27,963 nucleotides of DNA from Limivivens sp034101475 (lineage in GTDB: Bacteria; Bacillota; Clostridia; Lachnospirales; Lachnospiraceae), in assembly GCA_034101475.1 (NCBI GenBank), contig JAXEJQ010000102.1, forward strand, positions 1 through 27,963, read 5' to 3'. The translations under genes were made by a program, and so were the position numbers. Numbering within the stretch: position 1 is the first letter of the stretch; every line of letters starts with the position of its first letter. A model generated the notes under the pieces. It was given only the letters and a program-made list of their open reading frames with translations, did not search any database and was not told the DNA's origin. Below are positions 14,641 to 23,120 of the stretch, piece after piece.

Positions 14641-14649
14641 ATAATACAA

Positions 14650-15753
14650 TCAATACTTTCTGACCTGCAGACCGACATTCAGCACAATCCCGATACCGAT
14701 AAAAAAGCTCACCAGCGAAGTCAGTCCATAGCTGACAAAAGGCAGCGGCAGACCTGTATTCGGCATCAGCCCGGTGGCCACACAGATGTTAATAAAACAC
14801 TGAATAAAGATCAGTGCGCCCATTCCGCATCCGATCAGCGTTCCGGAAAGCTCTCTGGCATTCTGACCAATCCGGACACATTCCAGAGCAACCAGAAGCT
14901 CCAGAATAATAATGATGCAGCAGCCGAGAAATCCCAGCTCCTCCCCTGCCACCGCGAAAATAAAGTCTGTCTGTGCTTCCGCGATGAAATTGCCGTTCTT
15001 AACAGAAGAAACGGCGTTGTTGTCCAGCCCCTTTCCATACAGCTGCCCGGAACCAATAGCAATGATAGAATTCTGCTGCTGACGGGCCAGATCCGGGTAA
15101 TCCTCCGGATGAAGCCACGCCAGAATACGCTGCATCTGATAAGCCAGGAAAAAGCTTTGCCCCTGCTGAAGCATGGTTCCGAAAAAAATCACGGCAACAG
15201 GAACGCACACTGCTATAATACCACCAATTATTTTATAACTCAAGCCTGCGGCAAAAATCATTGCACAGAAAAGGAGCAAAATCAAAATACTGGTGGAAAG
15301 ATTCGGCTGGCGGTAAATCAGGAATACAGGGATCCCCAGCGTGATCAGAAAAAACAGAATCATCTTAAATGTACTGAGTTTTTCTTCATATTTTGAAAAC
15401 AGCTTCGCATAAAACAACACCAGAATAATCTTTTCCACGTCGGAAGGCTGGAACTGAAAAAAGCCCAGATCAATCCATCTGGTCGCTCCTCCGGCTGTAT
15501 GCCCCACCAGCTCCACAGCCAGCAGAATGGCAATGCCGAAAAAGTATTCCAGCCAATAAAAGCTGATCAGCCAGGTATAGTCAATCAGGGACACAATCAC
15601 CATCAGGACAAGCCCAAGAACCAGACCCAGAATCTGTTTATTCTGCACAGAGCTCTGGGCACTCCCGATAATCAGGATCCCGATTACGGACAGGGCAATT
15701 ACCAGAAAAACGAGGCTGAATTTATAGTCCTTTAATTTGTACTGTCTTAACAT
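14650..15753 (-). CDS. rodA: Peptidoglycan glycosyltransferase RodA (SEDS family)
   Basis: This 367-residue SEDS polymerase makes glycan strands from lipid II during cell elongation, partnered with PBP2. About ten membrane helices are visible. The SEDS signatures are WIDLGFFQFQPSDVEKI, the extracytoplasmic RQPNLSTSI and GKGLDNNA regions, ETDFIFAVAGEELG-like text (AQTDFIFAVAGEELGFLG) and TGLMPNTGLPLPFVSYG. ATG 15753 follows AAGGTGG at 5 bases; an in-frame GTG at 15762 overlaps that site. The start lies inside minE (32-bp overlap). Presence in the mre/PBP2/min operon supports RodA rather than FtsW or SpoVE. Confidence 0.94.
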   Translation of the reverse strand: MLRQYKLKDYKFSLVFLVIALSVIGILIIGSAQSSVQNKQILGLVLGLVLMVIVSLIDYTWLISFYWLEYFFGIAILLAVELVGHTAGGATRWIDLGFFQFQPSDVEKIILVLFYAKLFSKYEEKLSTFKMILFFLITLGIPVFLIYRQPNLSTSILILLLFCAMIFAAGLSYKIIGGIIAVCVPVAVIFFGTMLQQGQSFFLAYQMQRILAWLHPEDYPDLARQQQNSIIAIGSGQLYGKGLDNNAVSSVKNGNFIAEAQTDFIFAVAGEELGFLGCCIIIILELLVALECVRIGQNARELSGTLIGCGMGALIFIQCFINICVATGLMPNTGLPLPFVSYGLTSLVSFFIGIGIVLNVGLQVRKY

Positions 15754-15973
15754 GTTTCCCACCTTGCTTTACATGGGCCGCGATATCCAGATGAACCGTA
15801 ATGTCAAACTGGTCGCAGGCCAGGTATTTATCCATGACAGCTAATATGTCACGTTTCATCAGTTCCACCGTCTCCGGTGAGCAGTTCAGCCGATCCGCCA
15901 GAAGGACCGTTTCCAGCCGGTTCCTTGCGATGGAACCGGACGCGCGTTCCCGTTTTCCGCTGCTATGGATCAC
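15722..15973 (-). CDS. minE: Cell division topological specificity factor MinE
   Basis: This 83-residue protein follows minD and matches MinE in RNRLETVLLADRLNCSPETVELMKRDILAVMDKYLACD, the MinD-binding and dimerisation part, and in a C-terminal beta strand (VKTVQIKGL). MinE stimulates MinD ATPase and drives its release from the membrane, setting the mid-cell division site. The start is GTG 15973 with GAGGTG 7 bases upstream, and an in-frame TGA five codons earlier excludes a longer N-terminus. The N-terminal 13 residues (MIHSSGKRERASG) lack the hydrophobic LxxFF-type membrane-targeting segment of typical MinE. The gene overlaps rodA by 32 bp. Confidence 0.87.
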   Translation of the reverse strand: MIHSSGKRERASGSIARNRLETVLLADRLNCSPETVELMKRDILAVMDKYLACDQFDITVHLDIAAHVKQGGKHVKTVQIKGL

Positions 15974-15984
15974 CTGATCTCACC

Positions 15985-16779
15985 TCACTGATTTCTATGA
16001 AAGATACCGGTCAGCCTGGACAGCAGTCCGGAGGTTTTATTCAGATCCAGAAGCGGAACCGCCTCTCCGGTGATTCTCCGGCAGATATTGGAAAAAGCCT
16101 GTCCGGCATCCGACTGACTCTCCGGCAGAGGCTCGCCATGATTGGCGGATATCACCACATTCTCATCATCCGGCACAGCCCCGATCAGATTCACGGCCAG
16201 GATCTCAATCACATCCTCCACCGACATCATATCACCTCTGCGGATCATATCCATACGCAGACGATTGATCAGCAAATCAATCTTCCGCATGTCATTGGCC
16301 TCCAGAAGCCCGATAATCCGGTCCGCGTCACGAATCGCAGACACTTCCGGAGTTGTCACCACAATGGCCCGGTCAGCACCCGCAATGGCATTCTTAAATC
16401 CCTGCTCAATGCCCGCCGGACAGTCCAGCAGGATGTAGTCAAACTGCTCCCGCAGATCGTCTGTCAGTTTAATCATCTGCTCCGGAGTCACAGCGGATTT
16501 ATCCCTGGTCTGGGCCGAAGGAAGAAGGAACAGACAGGGATAGCGCTTATCCCGGATCAACGCCTGCTTCAGACGACAGTTTCCTTCCACCACATCCACC
16601 ATATTATAGACAATCCGGTTCTCCAGTCCCATCACCACATCCAGGTTCCGAAGACCGATATCCGTATCGATCACAACGGTTTTGAAATTCATCCGGGCCA
16701 GGCCCGCTCCCAGGTTGGCAGTCGCCGTGGTTTTCCCGACGCCTCCTTTTCCTGATGTCACCACAATTACTTCACTCAT
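15985..16779 (-). CDS. minD: Septum site-determining ATPase MinD
   Basis: This 264-residue membrane-associated ATPase (ParA/MinD family) recruits MinC to the membrane and oscillates or localises under MinE control. The deviant Walker A is SGKGGVGKTTATANLG (9-24), with VIDTDIGLRNLDVVMGLE (switch I/signature) and the Walker B YILLDCPAGIEQGF. The C-terminal amphipathic membrane-targeting helix is LLSRLTGIFHRN. ATG 16779 is chosen because GGAGG lies 8 bases upstream. The gene overlaps the end of a possible 41-residue ORF by 8 bp. Confidence 0.97.
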   Translation of the reverse strand: MSEVIVVTSGKGGVGKTTATANLGAGLARMNFKTVVIDTDIGLRNLDVVMGLENRIVYNMVDVVEGNCRLKQALIRDKRYPCLFLLPSAQTRDKSAVTPEQMIKLTDDLREQFDYILLDCPAGIEQGFKNAIAGADRAIVVTTPEVSAIRDADRIIGLLEANDMRKIDLLINRLRMDMIRRGDMMSVEDVIEILAVNLIGAVPDDENVVISANHGEPLPESQSDAGQAFSNICRRITGEAVPLLDLNKTSGLLSRLTGIFHRNQ

Positions 16780-16897
16780 TGCATCTGCCTCCATTTTCCA
16801 TCTGATTCTGTTCTCTTTCCGCTCTCTTTTCCAGCCTTTTCAGAGCTGTCTCTTCTGTACCTTTCTCTGACCCGTTTTGTGTCAGGAGGAATATCAC
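16772..16897 (-). CDS. Possible small ORF (41 aa) between minC and minD
   Basis: A GTG at 16895-16897, with AGGA about 9 bases upstream, opens a 41-codon frame that ends at TGA 16772-16774, overlapping the minD start by 8 bp as co-translated genes often do. The product would begin MIFLLTQNGSEKG and then be a highly charged helix (ETALKRLEKRAEREQNQ). It fills most of the otherwise unexplained 164-bp minC-minD gap. I recognise no family, and the frame could be chance; it is below usual gene-caller length. Confidence 0.3.
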   Translation of the reverse strand: MIFLLTQNGSEKGTEETALKRLEKRAEREQNQMENGGRCNE

Positions 16898-16943
16898 AAT
16901 CCGTTTTCCTGCCTGATCCCAACCGGATAACTGCCTGATCCGG

Positions 16944-17621
16944 TCAGATAGAAAGCTCGTTCAGATTTTCGGATGTAATCGGCTTGATGTTGATATGATC
17001 ATCCTTTATATAGGCGATTTTGGGGTCTACCTTGTATTCTCCGCTGTCCGTCCGCTTCGTAATGGCACTGCGCGCCATTTTATCCGCAATGCGCACCTGA
17101 ATGGGCTTCATCACCAGGGCAGCGATAAAGCAGCTCTTATCCCCGGTAGCTCCGGCGTAGACATTTCCCCTGCAGGAGCCAAGAACCACCACATTTCCCT
17201 TGGAAATCACATTTGCTCCCGGATTCACGTCTCCCAGGATGACGACGCTGGTTTCTGTCTCCAGAACCTGTCCGGCCCGCAGCGTTCCCCTGTAAAACTG
17301 TCCGTCCTGATCCTCTTTCTCCTCCAAGGCATAGGAAAGGATCTGGCGGTAGTATTCCTCATGTTCCTTGGGCTCGTCCACAATACAGAGAATGTGGACA
17401 CCGCAGCTTTTCACGATGGTCTCTACTACCTGGCGCTCCTGGGGCTTGGTGAGAACCCTGCCCCGGAAGGATATGGCCATCTTGGCGTTTTTAAAAAATT
17501 TCGCTGATTCTTCGAACTTGAAGGCAATGTCCTTTAACAGTTCCTCAAATGGAAGCTTATCGTCCAGTATGACAATCAGGCCATATTTATTACTTTTAAT
17601 AATAACAGATGTTGGATTCAT
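16944..17621 (-). CDS. minC: Septum site-determining protein MinC
   Basis: This 225-residue inhibitor of FtsZ assembly is brought to the membrane by MinD. The N-terminal FtsZ-interacting domain (about 1-85, VIIKSNKYGLIVILDD ... FEELLKDI) joins a short linker to the C-terminal beta-helix dimerisation domain, which carries the diagnostic LRAGQVLETETSVVILGDVN, PGANVISKGNVVVLGSCRG and NVYAGATGD and the hydrophobic IAALVMKPIQVRIAD. ATG 17621 has AGGAGG 5 bases upstream. It lies 57 bp after PBP2. Confidence 0.95.
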   Translation of the reverse strand: MNPTSVIIKSNKYGLIVILDDKLPFEELLKDIAFKFEESAKFFKNAKMAISFRGRVLTKPQERQVVETIVKSCGVHILCIVDEPKEHEEYYRQILSYALEEKEDQDGQFYRGTLRAGQVLETETSVVILGDVNPGANVISKGNVVVLGSCRGNVYAGATGDKSCFIAALVMKPIQVRIADKMARSAITKRTDSGEYKVDPKIAYIKDDHINIKPITSENLNELSI

Positions 17622-17678
17622 GACAGCCTCCTGTAACTTTCCTTTCCAAATGCAGCCTGAATTCCGACAGCCTGTCTC

Positions 17679-20579
17679 TTAGTCTGTTGACTGGCCCGAC
17701 TGTACCTCGGTTGCACTTCCGTCAATAATTTCTGATTTATCTTTCAGATTGTACTTGTAACTCAGAATATCCCTGGCCACAGACGCCGCGTTGCTGGAAG
17801 AATAACCGTTTGTAATACGAACCGCAAAGGCAATCTCCGGCTCCTCATAGGGAGCAAATCCCACAAACAGCCCATGGTTGGCCTGATCGGTACGCTCCTG
17901 AGCGGTACCGGTCTTCCCGGCCAGACTGAAATTCGTCATATCCTTGAACACGCTGGTGGAGTTCATGGTAACCACCTGGTTCATGCCGGTATGGATCGCA
18001 TCCCACTGATCATCCGTCATCTCTACAATATTGTGTACCACAGGTTCCTTTTCCTCCAGAACATTCCCCTGAGAATCCGTGATCCGATCCAGAAGCGTCA
18101 GATCATAGCAGGTTCCCCGGTTGGCCAGAGTGCTGACGTAACGCGCCAGCTGGGACGTGGTAAAAGCATTATCCGACTGTCCCATGGCAGCACGGGGTGC
18201 GTCGTACTGGGCAATGTGCGGCGAAGTCTCACCGATTTCAATCCCGGTCTTGGCATCAAACCCGTACATTTTGGCATATTCCGTCATTTTCGCAATCCCG
18301 TCTGCATCCGAATACTCCCCGCTGGAATCCTGTCCCAGCATCAGGCCCACTGTGTTAAAATAGTAGTTACAGGAGTCCTTGATGGCAGATACCAGGGTTT
18401 CCGGGCCATGGGAACCATATCCCAGCGCATCCGAATAAATCCAGCAGTTGATGGGCGGATCATCATCCTCAAACTTACCGAGACAGTTGATCACCGTATT
18501 ATAGGGATCAATCAGCCCCTCCTTAAGTCCCGCTGTGGAAGTCACAAGCTTGAAGGTAGAACCTGGGGCCGTAACCTCCTGGGTAGCCTTATTATAGAAG
18601 GGATAGGATAAATCGTTGTACAGCTTATAATAATAATCGGAATCCATATTGTTGGCCAGCTTGTTATTATCATACCCCGGATAGGTCACACATGCAAGCA
18701 CATTTCCGGTCAGATCGGTAATCACAACTGATCCGGAGCAGGGCTCCAGTGCCAGCTCCGCAGGCGTCAGCTCCAGGTTATAAATCTTTGCCCGGATAAA
18801 ATCATAGGCACTGATGGTACCGCTGGACAGAGCATTGTAATCGTCCACATTCATCTCCAGGATCCCCTGGTCGAAGAGAATCAAACAGATATCCGTACCG
18901 TTCAGCTGCTCGTTCTTGATCATATATTTGTAAATCTTCCGGCTGAAGCCGTCATCCTCCGCCAGATATTCCTGAATATAATCCGCAAGAGCATTAAAGA
19001 TCTCATTGGCATCCAGATATTCGCTGTCCATCGGAATCTTTGTCACATCCACCCATCCCTGGGAAATGGCATAGGTCAGATATTCCTTCAGGCTGATGGT
19101 TTCCTCCGTTGTCCAGGCGATATAGGTGGGATCCTGCCTGTCAATGCCGTCCCCATCCAGGATCCCCGTATCCTGCATCAGCATGGTATTCACAATATAG
19201 GAAATGTACACCTGCCATTCCTCATCCAGATCCTTATAAGCCGTAGGATTCTGGCTGGTCAGTTCACTGCGGATATAGGAAAATACCTGCGTCTCCTTTG
19301 CCAGGAAGGACTGATAAATCTGTTTTTCCACCGGGCTGGCATCCTCCGAGGACAGATGGGAGGCATCAATAATATTATTTTCAAACAGGGCATAGTACAC
19401 ATCATACACCGGAATCCGAATATAGTCAGAGCTTACGCTCTCCCGGTCAAATTCCTTGGAATCCACCATATTGCTCCAGACAATACCGGCAATGACCTGC
19501 TCCAGAATATCATAAGCCGCGATCTGCAGATCCCGGTCGATGGTCAAATAAATATCATTTCCCGCCTGGGGATCGATCTGCGCCTCCTCGGAAATGGTCT
19601 TCCCGAGATTATCCACGTAAATGACCTTGGATCCCTTGGATCCCTGCAGCTCTGATTCAAAATACTGCTCCAGTCCGGTCTTTCCCACAATATCGCTGCT
19701 GCTGTAATCTCCGCCGGCCTCATTGAGCTCTTCCAGCTCCTCCGCGGAAATCTGCCCGGTATAGCCGATCAGAGGCGCAAAATATTTGCTGTCCTCGTAA
19801 ACACGGATGGAATCCTCCACCACATCCACACCTGGATAATTATCTTTGTTTTCCATGATAATAGCAACGGTTACTTCGCTGACATCCCTGGCAATCTCGG
19901 TGGACACATACTTCTGATAGCTGTTGGCAGCTACATTACTCCGCATACAGGTAAGCTTCAGAATCTCTTCTTTTGTAAAGGAAGAGGGAAGATGATAGGC
20001 CTCCAGCTCTTCCGCGGTATATTCTGCCACAATTCCATAATACTTCGAAGAAACAAGGTCATCCATCACTTCCTGGGCGGTGGCGTTCTTCTGGGCATCT
20101 GTCATGTCATCAATATACGCCTGCCCGTAAACATCCGCCTTAAAACGCTGGAGATTAAACCCACTTTTGGTAAAATAGTATTCCCCGTTTTTATCCAGGC
20201 CAATGCCGAAATTCATCAGAATCTCATTGCCATTGTCCTCGATCACCCGCAGCAGTCCATACATGCTGCTGTTCAGAGAAAGATTCATCTCCCGGGTACT
20301 GTCATAAGATCCGATATCTTCAAAGGTCACCGTATAAGCCAGTTTATTGTAGGCAAGGGGATTCCCGTCGCTGTCATAAATCTCTCCCCGGGTACTTTTA
20401 ATCACCTTTTCCTTTTTGATCTGCATGGTAAAATCATTCAGATACGCTTCTCCGTTCAGGATCTGAAGATGGAAAAGCCGGTTAATCAGGATAAAAGCCA
20501 TGAGAAGAAACAGGATAACCAGAACAATCATTCTGGATTTAATTGCTTTTGATAAAGAGCTCTTCACATAATTAAACAA
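17679..20579 (-). CDS. mrdA: Penicillin-binding protein 2 (elongasome transpeptidase), with large insertion
   Basis: This 966-residue class B PBP cross-links peptidoglycan during elongation with RodA. One N-terminal membrane helix (17-37) is followed by the dimerisation domain (with STRGEIYDSDGNPLAYN at 62-78 and IVGKTGLEQYFESELQG at 297-313) and the transpeptidase domain with STFK (674-677), SCN (736-738) and KTG (889-891). Between the end of the dimerisation domain (about 365) and the transpeptidase start (about 613), some 245 extra residues are inserted, rich in Asp/Glu/Tyr and probably helical; typical PBP2 is about 630-720 residues. The start is TTG 20579 (AGGAG about 11 bases upstream), overlapping mreD by 8 bp. 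Confidence 0.94.
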   Translation of the reverse strand: MFNYVKSSLSKAIKSRMIVLVILFLLMAFILINRLFHLQILNGEAYLNDFTMQIKKEKVIKSTRGEIYDSDGNPLAYNKLAYTVTFEDIGSYDSTREMNLSLNSSMYGLLRVIEDNGNEILMNFGIGLDKNGEYYFTKSGFNLQRFKADVYGQAYIDDMTDAQKNATAQEVMDDLVSSKYYGIVAEYTAEELEAYHLPSSFTKEEILKLTCMRSNVAANSYQKYVSTEIARDVSEVTVAIIMENKDNYPGVDVVEDSIRVYEDSKYFAPLIGYTGQISAEELEELNEAGGDYSSSDIVGKTGLEQYFESELQGSKGSKVIYVDNLGKTISEEAQIDPQAGNDIYLTIDRDLQIAAYDILEQVIAGIVWSNMVDSKEFDRESVSSDYIRIPVYDVYYALFENNIIDASHLSSEDASPVEKQIYQSFLAKETQVFSYIRSELTSQNPTAYKDLDEEWQVYISYIVNTMLMQDTGILDGDGIDRQDPTYIAWTTEETISLKEYLTYAISQGWVDVTKIPMDSEYLDANEIFNALADYIQEYLAEDDGFSRKIYKYMIKNEQLNGTDICLILFDQGILEMNVDDYNALSSGTISAYDFIRAKIYNLELTPAELALEPCSGSVVITDLTGNVLACVTYPGYDNNKLANNMDSDYYYKLYNDLSYPFYNKATQEVTAPGSTFKLVTSTAGLKEGLIDPYNTVINCLGKFEDDDPPINCWIYSDALGYGSHGPETLVSAIKDSCNYYFNTVGLMLGQDSSGEYSDADGIAKMTEYAKMYGFDAKTGIEIGETSPHIAQYDAPRAAMGQSDNAFTTSQLARYVSTLANRGTCYDLTLLDRITDSQGNVLEEKEPVVHNIVEMTDDQWDAIHTGMNQVVTMNSTSVFKDMTNFSLAGKTGTAQERTDQANHGLFVGFAPYEEPEIAFAVRITNGYSSSNAASVARDILSYKYNLKDKSEIIDGSATEVQSGQSTD

Positions 20580-21090
20580 AGCTGTCTACACTCCTCTGTT
20601 CTCCTTTTTCCAGTTTCCGATTCAAAGCCAGAAGGAGGCGGTAACAAAGAATGGTAAGAATCATGGTATAGATTACTTCCGGAATGATAATCCTCCTCAG
20701 GTAATAGAAAAAATCAATTCTGCCTCTCAGCAGAAACTGGAACAGATACATGCCGATCCCATAGACCAGATCGCCGGCCGCGATCAGAACCACCGGCATT
20801 TTAATGTCATCATCATAAAAAATACGGTAGCAGAAGCCGCACAGATAACCAATCACCACATAGAGAAGCGAAGTAAAGCCCAGGACTTCTCCATAAAACA
20901 GGTCTGTCAGAAACCCGCAGCAGAATCCCATGAACATCCCCTCACGCTTCCCGCGCATCAAGCCAAAGGACACGGTGAGGATCAGCAACAGGTTCGGGGA
21001 AATACTGGCGATGGCGATCTGCTTCAGCAGAGTGGACTGCAGAAGAAAGCCTACAAAAATAAGAAGCAGCATCACAATCCGTCGTTTCAT
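20572..21090 (-). CDS. mreD: Rod shape-determining protein MreD
   Basis: This 172-residue, hydrophobic membrane protein has about five to six helices, matching MreD, a core elongasome component that binds MreC. Typical features are the N-terminal LLLIFVGFLLQSTLL, ISPNLLLILTVSFGLMRG and GMFMGFCCGFLTDLFYGEVLGFTSLLYVVIGYLCG. ATG 21090 has AAGG about 8 bases upstream; the longer frame to 21138 only shadows mreC. It lies 19 bp after mreC and overlaps the PBP2 start by 8 bp. Confidence 0.93.
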   Translation of the reverse strand: MKRRIVMLLLIFVGFLLQSTLLKQIAIASISPNLLLILTVSFGLMRGKREGMFMGFCCGFLTDLFYGEVLGFTSLLYVVIGYLCGFCYRIFYDDDIKMPVVLIAAGDLVYGIGMYLFQFLLRGRIDFFYYLRRIIIPEVIYTMILTILCYRLLLALNRKLEKGEQRSVDSFV

Positions 21091-21109
21091 CTCCGGCACC
21101 TTCTTTCTC

Positions 21110-22081
21110 TTACTCTTCCAGAGCGGCTGTCTCACCATCCGCCTGGGTACTCTCCTCCGTCTGCTCCTCCGGAAGCCCCTCCGTCTGAATCAGCATATCC
21201 GTCTCCGACTCCTCCTGACGGTTTAAGGCCTCTGCTCCATCCCGGTTTTTTCGTTCCTTGATCACCAGAACCTCCCGAAGATGGCGGAAATCCACCACCG
21301 GCGTAATATAGCCCGATTTTGTCAGGTTATTGGAATCCATGGAAATCTCGCTGATATAACCAATCAGGATTCCCGGCAGATAACGGTCACTGATATCGGA
21401 GGTAACAACCTTATCCCCCTCTGTAACCCGATCCGCCGCATCCGTCAGCTTGACGAGGTTTATCTTTCCCTCATCAATCAGCCGCAGATCACCTGCAATA
21501 ATACAGGTATCCGAGGTTTTGGACACCATGGCGCTGACATTGCTGTTGTCATCGATAATGGACCGAACTGTAGCCCAGTTGGGCCCCGCATCAATGACAA
21601 TGCCCACGAGACCGCCATTGGCAATCACGTTGCAGTCAACCTGCACGCCGTCATCCGTGCCTTTGTCAATGGTAAAGACATTGAACCAGTTCCCGGTGTC
21701 CCTGGCTGTAATCCTGGCTCCGACCTTTTCATAATCCGAATACTGGTGATCCAGCTCCAGAAGATCCCGGAGACGTTCCAGCTCTTCCTGATCCTGGAGA
21801 AGCTGACTGTTTTCCGCCGTCAGAGCATCAACCTTTTCCTGAAGCTCCCGGTTCTGAGCCGCAAGATTTACCGAATCCTGAAAATAGTCCCCTTTATCCG
21901 CAATCCAGTTGCCCACTTCATTCATCCCCTTCTGAATGGGGGTAATCAGGCCCGCTGCGTATTTTAACGGTCCTGAGGCCATATCGCTTGTGAAGGTCAG
22001 AAAAATCAGACCGCAGCATACGACGCACAGAATGACAAAAATATATTTACTTTTCATGGAGTCATTTGGTTTCTTTTTCAT
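21110..22081 (-). CDS. mreC: Rod shape-determining protein MreC
   Basis: This 323-residue bitopic membrane protein is the scaffold linking MreB, MreD, RodA and PBP2. It has a basic N-terminus, a membrane helix (about 13-32), a coiled coil (LAAQNRELQEKVDALTAENS and on, about 65-110) and the double beta-barrel domain (ARITARDTGNWFNVFTIDKG, GLVGIVIDAGPNWATVRSII, GDKVVTSDISDRYLPGILIG). An acidic, Glu/Thr-rich tail of about 40 residues ends the protein. ATG 22081 has AGAGGA 6 bases upstream. It overlaps none of its neighbours closely; mreB ends 13 bp before it. Confidence 0.95.
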   Translation of the reverse strand: MKKKPNDSMKSKYIFVILCVVCCGLIFLTFTSDMASGPLKYAAGLITPIQKGMNEVGNWIADKGDYFQDSVNLAAQNRELQEKVDALTAENSQLLQDQEELERLRDLLELDHQYSDYEKVGARITARDTGNWFNVFTIDKGTDDGVQVDCNVIANGGLVGIVIDAGPNWATVRSIIDDNSNVSAMVSKTSDTCIIAGDLRLIDEGKINLVKLTDAADRVTEGDKVVTSDISDRYLPGILIGYISEISMDSNNLTKSGYITPVVDFRHLREVLVIKERKNRDGAEALNRQEESETDMLIQTEGLPEEQTEESTQADGETAALEE

Positions 22082-22094
22082 AGGAATTCCTCTT

Positions 22095-23120
22095 TTAAAT
22101 GGTATTTCCGGCAAATTCTTTCAATGAAAAACGGGCGGTTTTCCGAAGAGCCGGATCATTCATGATCCGCACAAGTCCCCGAACACCGCAGGACATCGGA
22201 TCCTGCACCTGATAAACCGGAATCTCCAGCTCATGCTGCATGGAAAGAGCCAGTCCGGGAATCTGGGAAACGCCTCCGGTCAGATAAATCCCTGCCCTAC
22301 GGATATCCTCCAGGAGCTGGGGCGGAGTACGCTCCAGCATGGTGTGAACCGCTTCCGTAATCTGTTCGATGGTTTCCAAAATGGCCACACTGACCGAAAG
22401 AGCAGGAATCTCCTCCATCTTCGGAAGGCCGGTCACCGTATGGATCCCGTATACCTTCATGGTTTTCTGCGGAATCTCACCGATACTGGCAAGCTGGTTC
22501 TTCAGCTCCTCCGCGGTCCGGCTGCCAATATGAAGCTGATACTGCCGGCGCGCCATGAAGGCGATGTCCTCATCCAGCTTCTGCCCGCCGATACGCAGCA
22601 CTTTATTCAAAATAATTTTCCCATCGGATATGACGGAAATCTCCGTATGACCACCGCCAAGATTCACAATCATGTTTCCGGAAGGATCATCCAGAGGCAT
22701 GCCGATCCCGGCTGCATCGGCAATCCCTTTCTCCACCATCCAGACGTGTTTCGCCCGAAGTCCGCCGTTTAAAATCTTATAGTAGGCACGCCGCTCTACC
22801 TGAGAAATATCCGAAGGGGCTGTCACATAAAGATCCGGATGCCTGGTAAAGAAAGTGGAAAACTTTTTTACCAGATTAATCAGAATCAGCTCCTGATTCC
22901 TTCCCTCCGCCAACGCGCCGTCTCTGATTGGACAGCCCGCATAGACATCCGCCGGAGCCTTTTCGAAAATCTCCCACGCATCCTCACCGATGGCAATCAC
23001 CCTGGTCTTTTTCCGGATAGCAATCATATTTTTTTCACAGAGATAGCGTTTCTCGCGCCTGTCGGTAATTTTAATGGTGTCGCTTCCCAAGTCAACCCCA
23101 CATGTTCGTTTTAAGGACAT
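22095..23120 (-). CDS. mreB: MreB-like actin homologue, divergent
   Basis: This 341-residue protein of the MreB/actin ATPase family organises lateral wall synthesis at the membrane. Phosphate-1 is GVDLGSDTIKI (8-18), phosphate-2 is IVNLGGGHTEISVIS (151-165) and the adenosine motif is IYLTGGVSQIPGL (278-290). All three drift from the MreB consensus: phosphate-2 normally begins DIGGGTTD/E, so N153 replaces the Asp and H158 a Thr. The catalytic Glu region is VWMVEKGIADAAG. ATG 23120 has AGAGGA 9 bases upstream and overlaps the radC stop by 10 bp. It may be the operon-specific MreB with another copy elsewhere. Confidence 0.88.
   Translation of the reverse strand: MSLKRTCGVDLGSDTIKITDRREKRYLCEKNMIAIRKKTRVIAIGEDAWEIFEKAPADVYAGCPIRDGALAEGRNQELILINLVKKFSTFFTRHPDLYVTAPSDISQVERRAYYKILNGGLRAKHVWMVEKGIADAAGIGMPLDDPSGNMIVNLGGGHTEISVISDGKIILNKVLRIGGQKLDEDIAFMARRQYQLHIGSRTAEELKNQLASIGEIPQKTMKVYGIHTVTGLPKMEEIPALSVSVAILETIEQITEAVHTMLERTPPQLLEDIRRAGIYLTGGVSQIPGLALSMQHELEIPVYQVQDPMSCGVRGLVRIMNDPALRKTARFSLKEFAGNTI

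Noticed and set aside
15877..16755. 292-codon plus-strand frame
   Set aside because: It is antisense to minD and minE, His/Gln-rich, typical of a mirror frame of GC-rich genes.
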